The notes below the pieces were generated by a model. That model saw nothing but the letters and a program-made list of their open reading frames with translations. It had not been told where the DNA came from and did not search any database. A stretch of 18,181 bases of DNA from CABMGU01 sp035292785. Lineage in GTDB: Archaea > Nanobdellota > Nanobdellia > Woesearchaeales > ARS49. This document shows positions 6,853 to 13,400 of the stretch, piece after piece; the stretch's first letter is position 1; every line of letters starts with the position of its first letter. The translations under genes and the position numbers were made by a program. Location: positions 1 to 18,181 of the forward strand of contig DATDPK010000024.1 of assembly GCA_035292785.1 (NCBI GenBank), read 5' to 3'.

Positions 6853-7590
6853 ATGAAACAAGAAGACTATTGCATTCTATTGAATGATGCTCTTGCACGA
6901 AATGAAACAATAGTATTCTCCTGCAATTGCACAATACGCTATTCTGGCAGGGCAGAAAGCTATCTTGACAAAGGAGATAGATTGGTAATGATAAAATCAG
7001 ACAATGCCCTGCTTGTCCACCAGCCGTCAGGCAACGCGCCAATAAACTACATGAAGCCAAACACAAGCCACTCACTAAAACTGGAAAACGGCAAACTGGT
7101 CCTGCGAAGCCAAAACCTAATTTTAAAAGAAAAAATGGAGATAAACATAGACAAAATACACTTCTTCAACTCGCACAAGCTCGAAGACGGGCAGGCAATA
7201 ACAATCGCAGGAACAGAAGACGACATGAGCAATATGATATATAACAATCCAGAACTAATAGAAGAAGGATTCAAGCCAGTATCGCAGGAAGAACAGACAA
7301 AGTATGGGTTTATTGACGTACTTGGCGTAGACAAAAATGGAGTTCTGACAGTGATAGAATGCAAACGCTACAACGCAGAACTATCAGCAGTAACACAACT
7401 ACGAAGATATGTTGAGAAAATAATGGTGAGCAAAGGCATAACAAAAGTAAGAGGCATACTCGCAGCGCCAAAAATCACAGAAAACGCTGAGAAAATGCTC
7501 AAAGACTGGGGATTTGACTTCAAAAGCATAAAACCGCCAAAATATCTGGAAGAATACGATAAGAAGCAGTCAAGACTGGATAATTTCTAA
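6853..7590 (+). CDS. nucS: Mismatch-specific endonuclease NucS/EndoMS
   Basis: The length (245 residues) and sequence match archaeal NucS/EndoMS, which makes double-strand cuts at mismatched bases in partnership with the PCNA clamp and serves as non-canonical mismatch repair where MutS/MutL are absent. The N-terminal DNA-binding domain has IRYSGRAESYLDKGDRLVMI and LLVHQPSGNAPINY, both family signatures. The C-terminal nuclease domain has the restriction-enzyme-like core: D155 in GFIDVLGVD, then E169 and K171 in VIECKR, followed by QLRRYVE. The last seven residues, QSRLDNF, fit the PCNA-interacting pattern QxxLxxF. It lies 27 nt downstream of the deaminase fusion. Placing a dUMP-forming enzyme beside a mismatch nuclease suggests a shared role in limiting mutation, but this is inference. 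Confidence 0.93.
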   Translation: MKQEDYCILLNDALARNETIVFSCNCTIRYSGRAESYLDKGDRLVMIKSDNALLVHQPSGNAPINYMKPNTSHSLKLENGKLVLRSQNLILKEKMEINIDKIHFFNSHKLEDGQAITIAGTEDDMSNMIYNNPELIEEGFKPVSQEEQTKYGFIDVLGVDKNGVLTVIECKRYNAELSAVTQLRRYVEKIMVSKGITKVRGILAAPKITENAEKMLKDWGFDFKSIKPPKYLEEYDKKQSRLDNF

Positions 7591-7591
7591 C

Positions 7592-8101
7592 TTAACCAAC
7601 ATACCTGTAATAATACGGATAAGTGGTTGACGGTGCAGGATAAACAGTTGTATCACCTGACTGGCGCGAGCAAACACCAACGCCTGCCTTTGCACCCTTT
7701 GTATAATCACAAACCAAACCATAAATGCAACCATACTGATTGCTGTCAACAACACCGCACAACTGGCCTTCAACACCACGAGGCGTTTCCTGCTCAGCTT
7801 GTCCTACAGATGCAGGATAAACTGTTGTTGGAGCGCCATACCTATACATCGCCTGTGAAGACAACGGGCTATAGTAATAAGGCGGGTAATAATTCGACTG
7901 GTAATAAGGATACTGATAATACGGATACGCATAAGATGGAGACACATAAGCCGGAGCTGTGGAAAACGGATAATAAAAGCCATAACGCTCAGGATAATTA
8001 TAGAAAACACCATAACGAGTGTAATAATATCTTTGAGCAGTAGCTGCAATAATAGCTACAAGGAAAACAACTGCCACAATACCAATAATAGACTTTTTCA
8101 T
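7592..8101 (-). CDS. Secreted Tyr-rich protein with a four-Cys motif
   Basis: This 169-residue protein has a clear signal peptide (MKKSIIGIVAVVFLVAIIAATA). The next 80 or so residues are built of short Tyr/Pro/Ser runs such as YPYYQYPYYQ, and about a fifth of the whole protein is Tyr. Near residues 112-145 lies a compact Cys segment, QLCGVVDSNQYGC then GLVC then GVGVC, with the spacing of small disulfide units often repeated in archaeal surface proteins. The C-terminus returns to Tyr-rich sequence. I do not recognise a family. Tyr/Pro-rich exported proteins can be sticky or cross-linkable, so a role in adhesion or the envelope is a guess. It is convergent with nucS with a 1-nt gap, and lies on the same strand as the small gene before it. 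Confidence 0.8.
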   Translation of the reverse strand: MKKSIIGIVAVVFLVAIIAATAQRYYYTRYGVFYNYPERYGFYYPFSTAPAYVSPSYAYPYYQYPYYQSNYYPPYYYSPLSSQAMYRYGAPTTVYPASVGQAEQETPRGVEGQLCGVVDSNQYGCIYGLVCDYTKGAKAGVGVCSRQSGDTTVYPAPSTTYPYYYRYVG

Positions 8102-8129
8102 CCTCTTTTCACTTTATGAAATAAATATG

Positions 8130-8140
8130 CCTATTTAAGG
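8130..8140 (-). promoter_or_regulatory. TATA box for the Tyr-rich gene
   Basis: On the minus strand CCTTAAATAGG is centred about 34 nt before the ATG at 8101, giving a very short leader. A second AT-rich box (CATATTTAT, about 8120-8128) would instead give a leaderless message. AGAGG directly abuts the ATG, too close for normal ribosome binding. Confidence 0.45.
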
Positions 8141-8141
8141 T

Positions 8142-8387
8142 TTACGCATCCAACACATAAAACTCCTTTTTCCCTATAGCCCTGCTAACAGGAAAAGCAC
8201 TCTGCCCATTAACAATCACTCTCTTGTTCAAATCCAGAACAAGATAACCAGCATCAAGAAAACGGGATTTTAGCATAGGAAGAACATCATCAACCCCTTT
8301 CTCAAGAAGCTTCATAGCAGTACGATAATGAACACTTGCCAAGTACGTACAATCATCCTTGATAATGAACAAATGGACATATGACAT
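8142..8387 (-). CDS. Small conserved-looking protein, 81 aa, unknown function
   Basis: This short cytoplasmic alpha/beta protein begins MSYVHLFIIKDDCTYLASVHYR and ends KKEFYVLDA, with a long amphipathic helix between (TAMKLLEKGVDDVLPMLKSR). No signal peptide, membrane helix or metal motif is visible. Codon use matches the surrounding genes, and it has its own leaderless-type promoter (minus-strand CATATTAAGG at 8408-8417, about 25 nt before the ATG), which supports it as a real gene. I do not recognise a family. It lies upstream of and on the same strand as the Tyr-rich gene, and divergent from the Cys-rich surface protein. Confidence 0.7.
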   Translation of the reverse strand: MSYVHLFIIKDDCTYLASVHYRTAMKLLEKGVDDVLPMLKSRFLDAGYLVLDLNKRVIVNGQSAFPVSRAIGKKEFYVLDA

Positions 8388-8407
8388 AATCCTATTTGCA
8401 AATTTGC

Positions 8408-8417
8408 CCTTAATATG
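8408..8417 (-). promoter_or_regulatory. TATA box, leaderless spacing, minus strand
   Basis: Minus-strand CATATTAAGG is centred about 25 nt before the ATG at 8387, in the divergent gap 8388-8581. Confidence 0.5.
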
Positions 8418-8474
8418 CGTTACTGAGAAAAAACCGGATAATCTTACAACGCAAATATGAAAGATTACGGGCGG

Positions 8475-8482
8475 TTTAAATA
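8475..8482 (+). promoter_or_regulatory. Upstream second TATA-like box
   Basis: TTTAAATA lies 62 nt upstream of an identical box at 8537-8544. It could be an alternative promoter for the large surface gene, giving a longer leader. Confidence 0.4.
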
Positions 8483-8536
8483 TGCGGATGGATGATATAC
8501 TTCTACAATCATTTCATTCTTTGTAACGCAGGCACA

Positions 8537-8544
8537 TTTAAATA
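8537..8544 (+). promoter_or_regulatory. TATA box of the Cys-rich surface gene
   Basis: TTTAAATA predicts a start near 8566 and a leader of about 16 nt, just enough to hold the ribosome binding site. Confidence 0.6.
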
Positions 8545-8570
8545 TTCAATTACTATTTATGCGGCAATAA

Positions 8571-8578
8571 GAGGTGAT
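8571..8578 (+). promoter_or_regulatory. Strong ribosome binding site
   Basis: GAGGTGAT is a near-full match to the archaeal anti-Shine-Dalgarno and lies 3 nt before the ATG at 8582. It fixes that start over the in-frame ATG at 8492, which precedes the predicted transcript. Confidence 0.75.
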
Positions 8579-8581
8579 CTG

Positions 8582-10759
8582 ATGGATAAAGGTCATATTA
8601 AAATCGCTTTGTATTCTCTTGCACTTGTTGCATTATTGCTTGTTTTTTCACTTGCACTACCAATCACAGCGGAAGAACCGCTGGATTCTGAGACTGAATT
8701 ACTGTTTCAACAATTAGCTGCAGAATCACAATGCAGCAAATCGCTCAACAAACTTATAGAAATAGAGACGAAATGCCTTGAAAAAACAGGAGACCAGCTA
8801 TCAAAGTGCCTTGAAAAACTTGCAGAAGGCAAATTTACCAAAACATGCGAAATCTGCCTCGATGAGGGAACGCCTCTCGCAAACTGCCAGTGTTCATCTG
8901 ATTCAGAATGCCCAAGCGGACACACGTGCAATCAGCAAGGAGTATGTGAAGATCCGAACGCAGTTGTTGTCTGCGGCGGATCCTGCACTTTCGGCGTCTG
9001 CCCATCAGCATTTGGAAATACAACATTATATACTAATGGCTGCGATACTCTTACAAACCGATGCGTGACAAGCCGTACTGATGCAGCCGGCGCCAGCCTC
9101 TGTCCAGAAGATGCAGTAACCGGAACCTGTACAGACACAACTGATAATGACGCAGATGGTTTGCGTGATTGCAATGACCCTGGCTGCTGCGGAGACTCTG
9201 CGTGTGGAAATACTGCATCAATTTGTGCAGGCACTGAACTTGTTTCAAATTTCAATTGCAATGATGGGTTAGACAACGATGGAGACGGCAATACTGATTG
9301 TGCTGATTCAGGATGTATTGGTCAAGCAGGATGCCCAGAAAGCACGTCAGCAGGCAACTGCGCAGATGGATTTGATAACGATGGAGACGGCTTTGCAGAC
9401 TGTGCTGATAGCGGGTGTGCGGGCACATTAGGATGCACGTGTGGATCTATCTGTATGTCTACTCCTAATCAAACAATTAATTGCCCGATGGGCTTGAGTT
9501 GTTCTGTAACAACAGGTACAGGCGTTTGCGTAAGTGCAAGCTGCACTGAATCCAATTCTGCAGGCAACTGTGGCGATGGTTTTGACAATGATAACGATGG
9601 AAGCATTGATTGTGCAGATTCAGGATGCACTTGCACGAATGAAATATTTTCAAACAACAACTGTGCAGACTTCCAAGACAATGACAATGACGGTTTCTTG
9701 GATTGTGCAGACAATGGATGTTTTGTAGATGCCGCTTGTTCAACAGAAACTCATTTGAACAGCAACTGCAATGATGGAATAGACAATGACGCAGATAGTT
9801 TGAGCGATTGTGCAGATCCTGGCTGTGGACAGGCAACAAATTGTCAAGAAAGTCCTGCGAACAATAATTGCAATGACAATATTGATAATGACCATGATAC
9901 ACCCATAGGAAACTCTATAACCCTTAGGGATTGTCACGATTCAGGTTGCTTTGGGTCTGTGGGATGTTCTACAGAGACATTTTTCACGGGTACATTCTGT
10001 AATGATGGATTTGACAATGATAATGACGGAAACACTGATTGTATAGATCCAGATTGTTTCAATGATGTAACTTGCGCTGAAAGAGATACCAATTGTTACG
10101 ATGGAAAAGATAATGACGGAGATAGCGCGGTTGATGCCACAGACTCTGATTGTGCGTTCTTTGTTGTTGAAAATAATGGAAACGGATGCATTGATGGTAT
10201 TGACAACGATGGAAATGGACAAAGAGATTGTCTTGATTCTGCCTGCACTGGCGGAGCTTACTGTCAAGAAAATGGCTTCAGTTGCTTTAATGGCCTTGAT
10301 GATGATGGAAACGGGCTTACTGATTGCAATGATGGTGGATGCCTTGCCGGTGGTGCGTGTACAACAGAGACTGGTCATTGCGTAGACCAAATTGATAATG
10401 ACAATGACGGATTGCTAGATTGCGTAGATACAATAGATTGTGGATCTGCTTCGCTCTGCGTCTGCACTGATTCCGATGGCGGTGGCGGTATAACCGGCTC
10501 TACTGTTGGAACCTTCGGATTTACCCTCATTGGTGGCGCGCCTCCATTCCAACGATTCGACTACTGTGACCCTGTGGGAATTAATCCGGCAACCGGCCCA
10601 TTAAAGAATATCCGTGAATCGGATTGTGGTTTCGCGTTCTCGCAAGGACATACAATGTATGAAATCTCGCCGGGCAGAGGTTTTATAGACTGCACGCAAA
10701 TCACAAACCCAGGTACAGGACAGCCATTCACAGGCTGCGTAAACGGCGTTTGCGTTTGA
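8582..10759 (+). CDS. Large secreted Cys/Asp-rich repeat protein (surface protein)
   Basis: The 725-residue exported protein has a signal peptide at about residues 1-30 (ending ALPITA). A helical region follows, then a small disulfide unit (CQCSSDSECPSGHTCNQQGVCED). From residue 183 to 626 come twelve repeats of the form C-x-D-G-x-D-N-D-x-D-G-x-x-D-C-x-D-x-x-C, with two or three Cys each. The DNDxDG cores look like calcium-binding loops as in thrombospondin-3-type repeats, and the Cys spacing suggests a disulfide in every unit. The last 100 residues are a Gly-rich non-repeat domain with four more Cys. No membrane anchor or sortase-type tail is visible, so it may be an S-layer-associated or released protein. 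Codon use (more GAT, AAT, TGT) differs from the A-ending style of its neighbours. Confidence 0.85.
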   Translation: MDKGHIKIALYSLALVALLLVFSLALPITAEEPLDSETELLFQQLAAESQCSKSLNKLIEIETKCLEKTGDQLSKCLEKLAEGKFTKTCEICLDEGTPLANCQCSSDSECPSGHTCNQQGVCEDPNAVVVCGGSCTFGVCPSAFGNTTLYTNGCDTLTNRCVTSRTDAAGASLCPEDAVTGTCTDTTDNDADGLRDCNDPGCCGDSACGNTASICAGTELVSNFNCNDGLDNDGDGNTDCADSGCIGQAGCPESTSAGNCADGFDNDGDGFADCADSGCAGTLGCTCGSICMSTPNQTINCPMGLSCSVTTGTGVCVSASCTESNSAGNCGDGFDNDNDGSIDCADSGCTCTNEIFSNNNCADFQDNDNDGFLDCADNGCFVDAACSTETHLNSNCNDGIDNDADSLSDCADPGCGQATNCQESPANNNCNDNIDNDHDTPIGNSITLRDCHDSGCFGSVGCSTETFFTGTFCNDGFDNDNDGNTDCIDPDCFNDVTCAERDTNCYDGKDNDGDSAVDATDSDCAFFVVENNGNGCIDGIDNDGNGQRDCLDSACTGGAYCQENGFSCFNGLDDDGNGLTDCNDGGCLAGGACTTETGHCVDQIDNDNDGLLDCVDTIDCGSASLCVCTDSDGGGGITGSTVGTFGFTLIGGAPPFQRFDYCDPVGINPATGPLKNIRESDCGFAFSQGHTMYEISPGRGFIDCTQITNPGTGQPFTGCVNGVCV
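9128..10459 (+). repeat. Twelve coding repeats, Cys-Asp type
   Basis: Twelve degenerate units encode the CxDGxDNDxDGxxDCxDxxC pattern. Units 2 and 3 are closest to the consensus. Unit 7 carries an insertion (TPIGNSITL) inside the Asp loop, unit 9 lacks the middle Cys, and unit 12 has one extra residue in the last loop. The DNA itself has diverged between units, so the array is old rather than a recent slippage product. Confidence 0.8.
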
Positions 10760-10798
10760 TTTTTTTGGGTGTGTGTGAAAACTGCTAATTCAGTTTTC
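10760..10798 (+). terminator. T-run and 8-bp hairpin after the surface gene
   Basis: Seven Ts follow the stop codon directly (10760-10766). A perfect hairpin comes after them (GAAAACTG/CAGTTTTC, loop CTAATT, 10777-10798). It lies between convergent genes and may serve both. Confidence 0.5.
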
Positions 10799-10804
10799 CA
10801 ATAT

Positions 10805-11038
10805 TTATAACGCTATAATTTTCTCTTTTGATTTCAAACCTGTAAGAATGCGAACAGGCTTGCCTGTCAGCTTTGAAAAGAACTTGATAACTGCAATATT
10901 CGCCTTATTATCCTCTGCAGGAGCGGCAACAGCAACACGGAAAGCTTTCCTTTCCTCATCCCAGCCAAGAACTTCAGTCTTCTTAGAATTAGGCTTGACA
11001 AGAATTTTTACTTTGCCGGAAAGATTATTTATAATCAC
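10805..11038 (-). CDS. DUF167/YggU family protein
   Basis: This small protein of about 77 residues fits the DUF167 (YggU) family: VKILVKPNSKKTEV near the start, the AAPAEDNKAN block at 38-47, a helix (IAVIKFFSKLTGK), then VRILTGLKSKEKIIAL. Family structures show a small alpha/beta fold; the function is unknown, with a nucleic-acid-binding role suggested in the literature. I chose the GTG at 11038 because the frame further upstream is the shadow of TFS and has no family sequence; that start overlaps the TFS stop by about 14 nt, as expected for a coupled operon gene. It is the last gene of the signal peptidase-TFS-DUF167 operon. Confidence 0.82.
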   Translation of the reverse strand: MIINNLSGKVKILVKPNSKKTEVLGWDEERKAFRVAVAAPAEDNKANIAVIKFFSKLTGKPVRILTGLKSKEKIIAL

Positions 11039-11336
11039 GCCAGGTATGCTTGCACTTAATGCACTTGTGAAATCGCGTTGGAGGCTCATCAGCAGAACGA
11101 GTCTGGACATCCCAAGTTTCAGCCTTCCTGTTTCCGCATTCAGAGCATTCAGCCTCAACAATAGGATTTATGATAGTTTCCTTCTCAACAACAGTAACCT
11201 CGCTGACCTTCTTTCCCTGCTCTGTCAAAGTAACACTCTCAGCAGCCTGCTTGTAACCGCAGCTGCAGACAAACTGCTTCTTTCCCTTGTCAACCTTAGG
11301 CATCATAATACTCTTGCATTTAGGACAAAACATCAT
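11025..11336 (-). CDS. tfs: Transcription factor S (TFS), RNA polymerase transcript cleavage factor
   Basis: This 103-residue archaeal TFIIS homologue rescues backtracked RNA polymerase by stimulating cleavage of the nascent RNA. The C-terminal zinc ribbon uses C64, C67, C92 and C95, and its loop carries RSADEPPT at 80-87, in which D83 and E84 are the acidic pair that reaches the polymerase active site. The N-terminal ribbon has C4-x-x-C7 but then C24-S-C26, where most family members have CxxC, so its zinc site is slightly altered. A GGGGTG ribosome binding site at 11341-11346 lies 4 nt before the first ATG. That ATG overlaps the signal peptidase stop (ATGA), so the two genes are translationally coupled. 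Confidence 0.93.
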   Translation of the reverse strand: MMFCPKCKSIMMPKVDKGKKQFVCSCGYKQAAESVTLTEQGKKVSEVTVVEKETIINPIVEAECSECGNRKAETWDVQTRSADEPPTRFHKCIKCKHTWRDYK

Positions 11337-11971
11337 ATTGCACCCCGCAAAACATCAAATATCCAAACTGCAATAATCTTAACCCAGCCAAGCCAGGGCA
11401 CACGCCAGACCGCCTTGCCAATAACATTCTCAGCAGGCATCTTCTGCTCAAATGCGCCAATATCACAATTATGATCGCCCTTTGTCGTGAAATAACGCTC
11501 TCCATTCTCCTCAGCAATCTTAATCACACGATGAATAATCGGGTCAGGCCTGTTAGGAACCATAAACACGATGACATCTCCAACCTCGGCATTTTTTGCA
11601 CTATACAAAATCATAATGTCGCCCATATTGAAACCATTAACAAAATCAAAACTCCTGAAATCAGCACGGTCAATATCAAACTGGGCGTAAAACAAGCCCT
11701 GCACTTCCCTTTTCGAACAAAAATCATTGCAGCAGGAAGACAATGCCCACCAATCATCAAAACTACCGTCGTGTTCCATACTTCCAGAAACCACTGCAAC
11801 AATAGGCGCAGGCGTGCCGAGCACCCAACCAAGACCTGGATACAACAAGAATTTAATGATTACAAAAGCAAGAACAACATTCGCAATCCAGCTCCAAATG
11901 CTGTCTTCATCCCACAAGAAATGCCAAACCCGCTTAATAGTCTCTTTAACACCCATTCCAAACCAATTCAT
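11333..11971 (-). CDS. Signal peptidase I, archaeal/ER (Sec11) type
   Basis: This 212-residue membrane protease removes signal peptides from exported proteins. An N-terminal membrane helix (about 27-45) leads to the catalytic serine box SGSM (S64), then HRV with H147 replacing the bacterial Lys, and TKGDHN with D166; this Ser-His-Asp set marks the Sec11-type enzymes of archaea and the ER. A second hydrophobic segment near the C-terminus (VPWLGWVKIIAVWIF) may be another anchor. Between the serine box and the GD that follows it lies an unusual insert of about 45 residues (about 67-115) with a DDWW segment and three Cys (80, 81, 85). It is first in an operon with TFS and DUF167. It would process the exported proteins encoded nearby. 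Confidence 0.93.
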   Translation of the reverse strand: MNWFGMGVKETIKRVWHFLWDEDSIWSWIANVVLAFVIIKFLLYPGLGWVLGTPAPIVAVVSGSMEHDGSFDDWWALSSCCNDFCSKREVQGLFYAQFDIDRADFRSFDFVNGFNMGDIMILYSAKNAEVGDVIVFMVPNRPDPIIHRVIKIAEENGERYFTTKGDHNCDIGAFEQKMPAENVIGKAVWRVPWLGWVKIIAVWIFDVLRGAI

Positions 11972-12005
11972 TAAAACGGCTTAAAAAGGTTTTGTTTTCA
12001 AGCAT

Positions 12006-12014
12006 ATTTAAAAA
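12006..12014 (+). promoter_or_regulatory. TATA box in divergent gap
   Basis: ATTTAAAAA is centred about 27 nt before the ATG at 12037, leaderless spacing. Read on the other strand the overlapping TTTAAATATG is about 35 nt from the signal peptidase start, so one AT-rich box could serve both directions. Confidence 0.55.
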
Positions 12015-12036
12015 CAAGCATAGATAACATATTGCC

Positions 12037-12492
12037 ATGAAACAGCACCATCACGACTATTTTGAAGGAATACTGCAAATCAGGAATCCAAACAAGGAAC
12101 TTTTGGAATGGATTAGAAATAGAGTGATGACTGAAAAAAGAGCATTCATATCAAAAGAAAAAACAGTCAAGAACGGGATAGACCTGTATATGAGCAGCCA
12201 GCATTATCTGCAGAATTTGGGAAAACAACTGCAGGAAAAATTCAATGGAATACTCAAAACCAGCAAACGACTCCACACAGTGGATAAAATGACGAGCAAA
12301 TTATTGTATCGTGTAAACGTGCTTTTCAAACCATTCCCGTTCAAAAGAGGAGACATAATAACGCTGCACGGAGAACAAGTTCAAATAATGCAAATCGGAA
12401 AAAGAGTGCAAGTCAAAAACATTCAAACAGGCAAAAAAGCAATGGTGCCAATAGAGTTATTGGTTAAACGAATGCGCTACTCTACGCCTTAA
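12037..12492 (+). CDS. NMD3-like protein lacking zinc fingers
   Basis: This 151-residue basic protein resembles the central part of archaeal/eukaryotic NMD3, the factor that binds the large ribosomal subunit in late maturation. Matching elements are YFEGILQIRN at 8-17, KNGIDLYMSSQHYLQNLGKQL at about 46-65, the KLLYRVNVLF strand, FKRGDIITL at 102-110 and a C-terminal beta unit ending VKNIQTGKKA. The N-terminal CxxC zinc fingers that normally precede YxEGILQ are absent; the protein starts with KQHHHDY instead. The start is well fixed by the leaderless TATA box, so the fingers are truly missing rather than misannotated. I name it from pattern memory alone. It overlaps the convergent gene by 11 nt. 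Confidence 0.65.
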   Translation: MKQHHHDYFEGILQIRNPNKELLEWIRNRVMTEKRAFISKEKTVKNGIDLYMSSQHYLQNLGKQLQEKFNGILKTSKRLHTVDKMTSKLLYRVNVLFKPFPFKRGDIITLHGEQVQIMQIGKRVQVKNIQTGKKAMVPIELLVKRMRYSTP

Positions 12493-13162
12493 TGATTAAA
12501 TTTCCCCTTCCTTTCTTTACTCTCTTAATCAAGCCCTTTGATTCAAGCTCATCAAGCATCAAAGAAATCTTTGCCTCTGAATATGGGGAATTCTTACGGA
12601 TATCTTTCTGAGTTGTTCTTCCGCCTTCCTTTGCAATAAACTCCATAATGGCATTCAAATCCTCGCCAACCACGACCTCCTTTATCTCCTTAACAATTTC
12701 CTTCTCGACAACCCTGGTTGGCTTTTTGGAAACCCTATAAACAACATAACCGAGCAATGCAAATACAACCAGCCAGACAACCCAGTCAATAGGCTTCTTT
12801 TCCTCAAACACCTGCTCAACAACCCCGACATCCGGCTCTTCCAATGTAAGCAATTCTTCTTCTGCTTCAAACTCAGGGAATAAAATCAAGTCAAGAACAT
12901 AATCGCCATCTGCAACAGCTGTTATGTTTTCTTCAGCCTCCAAGTCCTGCCTGGCTGCAGAAAGCGTATATTTGCCCTGAGGAACAGTAAACGAATAAGT
13001 GCCGTCTTTTGAAACAAGCACTTGTCTTGGAGTAGTGTTAATTTCTACAATCACATTGCCTAACTTGCTAAGGCCAATATCATAAATAGTGCCGTGAATG
13101 GTTGCTCCAAACACTACTGGAAGCAAAAGTATAATCAGTGAAAACCACAACCCCGATTTCAT
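12482..13162 (-). CDS. Membrane-anchored winged-helix protein with extracellular beta domain
   Basis: This 226-residue protein has four parts. A signal peptide (1-19) is followed by a small beta-sandwich (about 20-95, GTIYDIGLSKLGNVIVEINT then GTYSFTVPQGKYTLSA) like the carboxypeptidase regulatory/CNA-B fold. An acidic stalk leads to one membrane helix (about 127-144, WVVWLVVFALLGYVVYRV). A basic linker leads to a C-terminal winged helix (about 167-226, TTQKDIRKNSPYSEAKISLMLDEL then KGLIKRVKKGRGNLII). The layout matches the archaeal COG2512 type of predicted membrane-bound transcription regulators. By topology the beta domain is outside and the wHTH inside, so it could pass an envelope signal to DNA. 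Targets are unknown. Its promoter sits in the gap shared with the secreted helical protein, a plausible target. Confidence 0.75.
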   Translation of the reverse strand: MKSGLWFSLIILLLPVVFGATIHGTIYDIGLSKLGNVIVEINTTPRQVLVSKDGTYSFTVPQGKYTLSAARQDLEAEENITAVADGDYVLDLILFPEFEAEEELLTLEEPDVGVVEQVFEEKKPIDWVVWLVVFALLGYVVYRVSKKPTRVVEKEIVKEIKEVVVGEDLNAIMEFIAKEGGRTTQKDIRKNSPYSEAKISLMLDELESKGLIKRVKKGRGNLIIKA

Positions 13163-13181
13163 ACTAATAACGTATATTGTA

Positions 13182-13192
13182 TAGTATATAAA
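13182..13192 (-). promoter_or_regulatory. TATA box, minus strand
   Basis: Minus-strand CTTTATATACT is centred about 25 nt before the ATG at 13162. There is no ribosome binding site, so the message should be leaderless. Confidence 0.6.
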
Positions 13193-13340
13193 GATTTTGT
13201 TTTAATAAGGCACTGATCTTAGCTTTTTTAGGCAAAAGAAGGATGAAAACGGCTTCTTAAAGGAAAATGTGGCTGAATGAACTTTCATAAAGAGTTAAAG
13301 GCGTAAATAAATTCTAAAAACTAAGCGCGCAAACAGAATG

Positions 13341-13348
13341 TATAAAAA
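13341..13348 (+). promoter_or_regulatory. TATA box of the secreted helical protein
   Basis: TATAAAAA predicts a start near 13371 and a 30-nt leader holding a strong ribosome binding site. Confidence 0.6.
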
Positions 13349-13387
13349 CAAAGCAGACCATAGATATCCCATGAAAATCAATGCTAC

Positions 13388-13395
13388 GGAGGTGG
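13388..13395 (+). promoter_or_regulatory. Strong ribosome binding site
   Basis: GGAGGTGG lies 5 nt before the ATG at 13401. It fixes that start over the in-frame ATG at 13338, which overlaps the TATA box. Confidence 0.75.
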
Positions 13396-13400
13396 CAAAA

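Noticed and set aside
8492..8581. N-terminal extension of the Cys-rich protein from the ATG at 8492
   Set aside because: It would place a TATA box and a strong ribosome binding site inside coding sequence and would bury the signal peptide.
11039..11161. Longer N-terminus of the DUF167 protein
   Set aside because: That segment is the out-of-frame shadow of the TFS zinc ribbon and has no DUF167 sequence.
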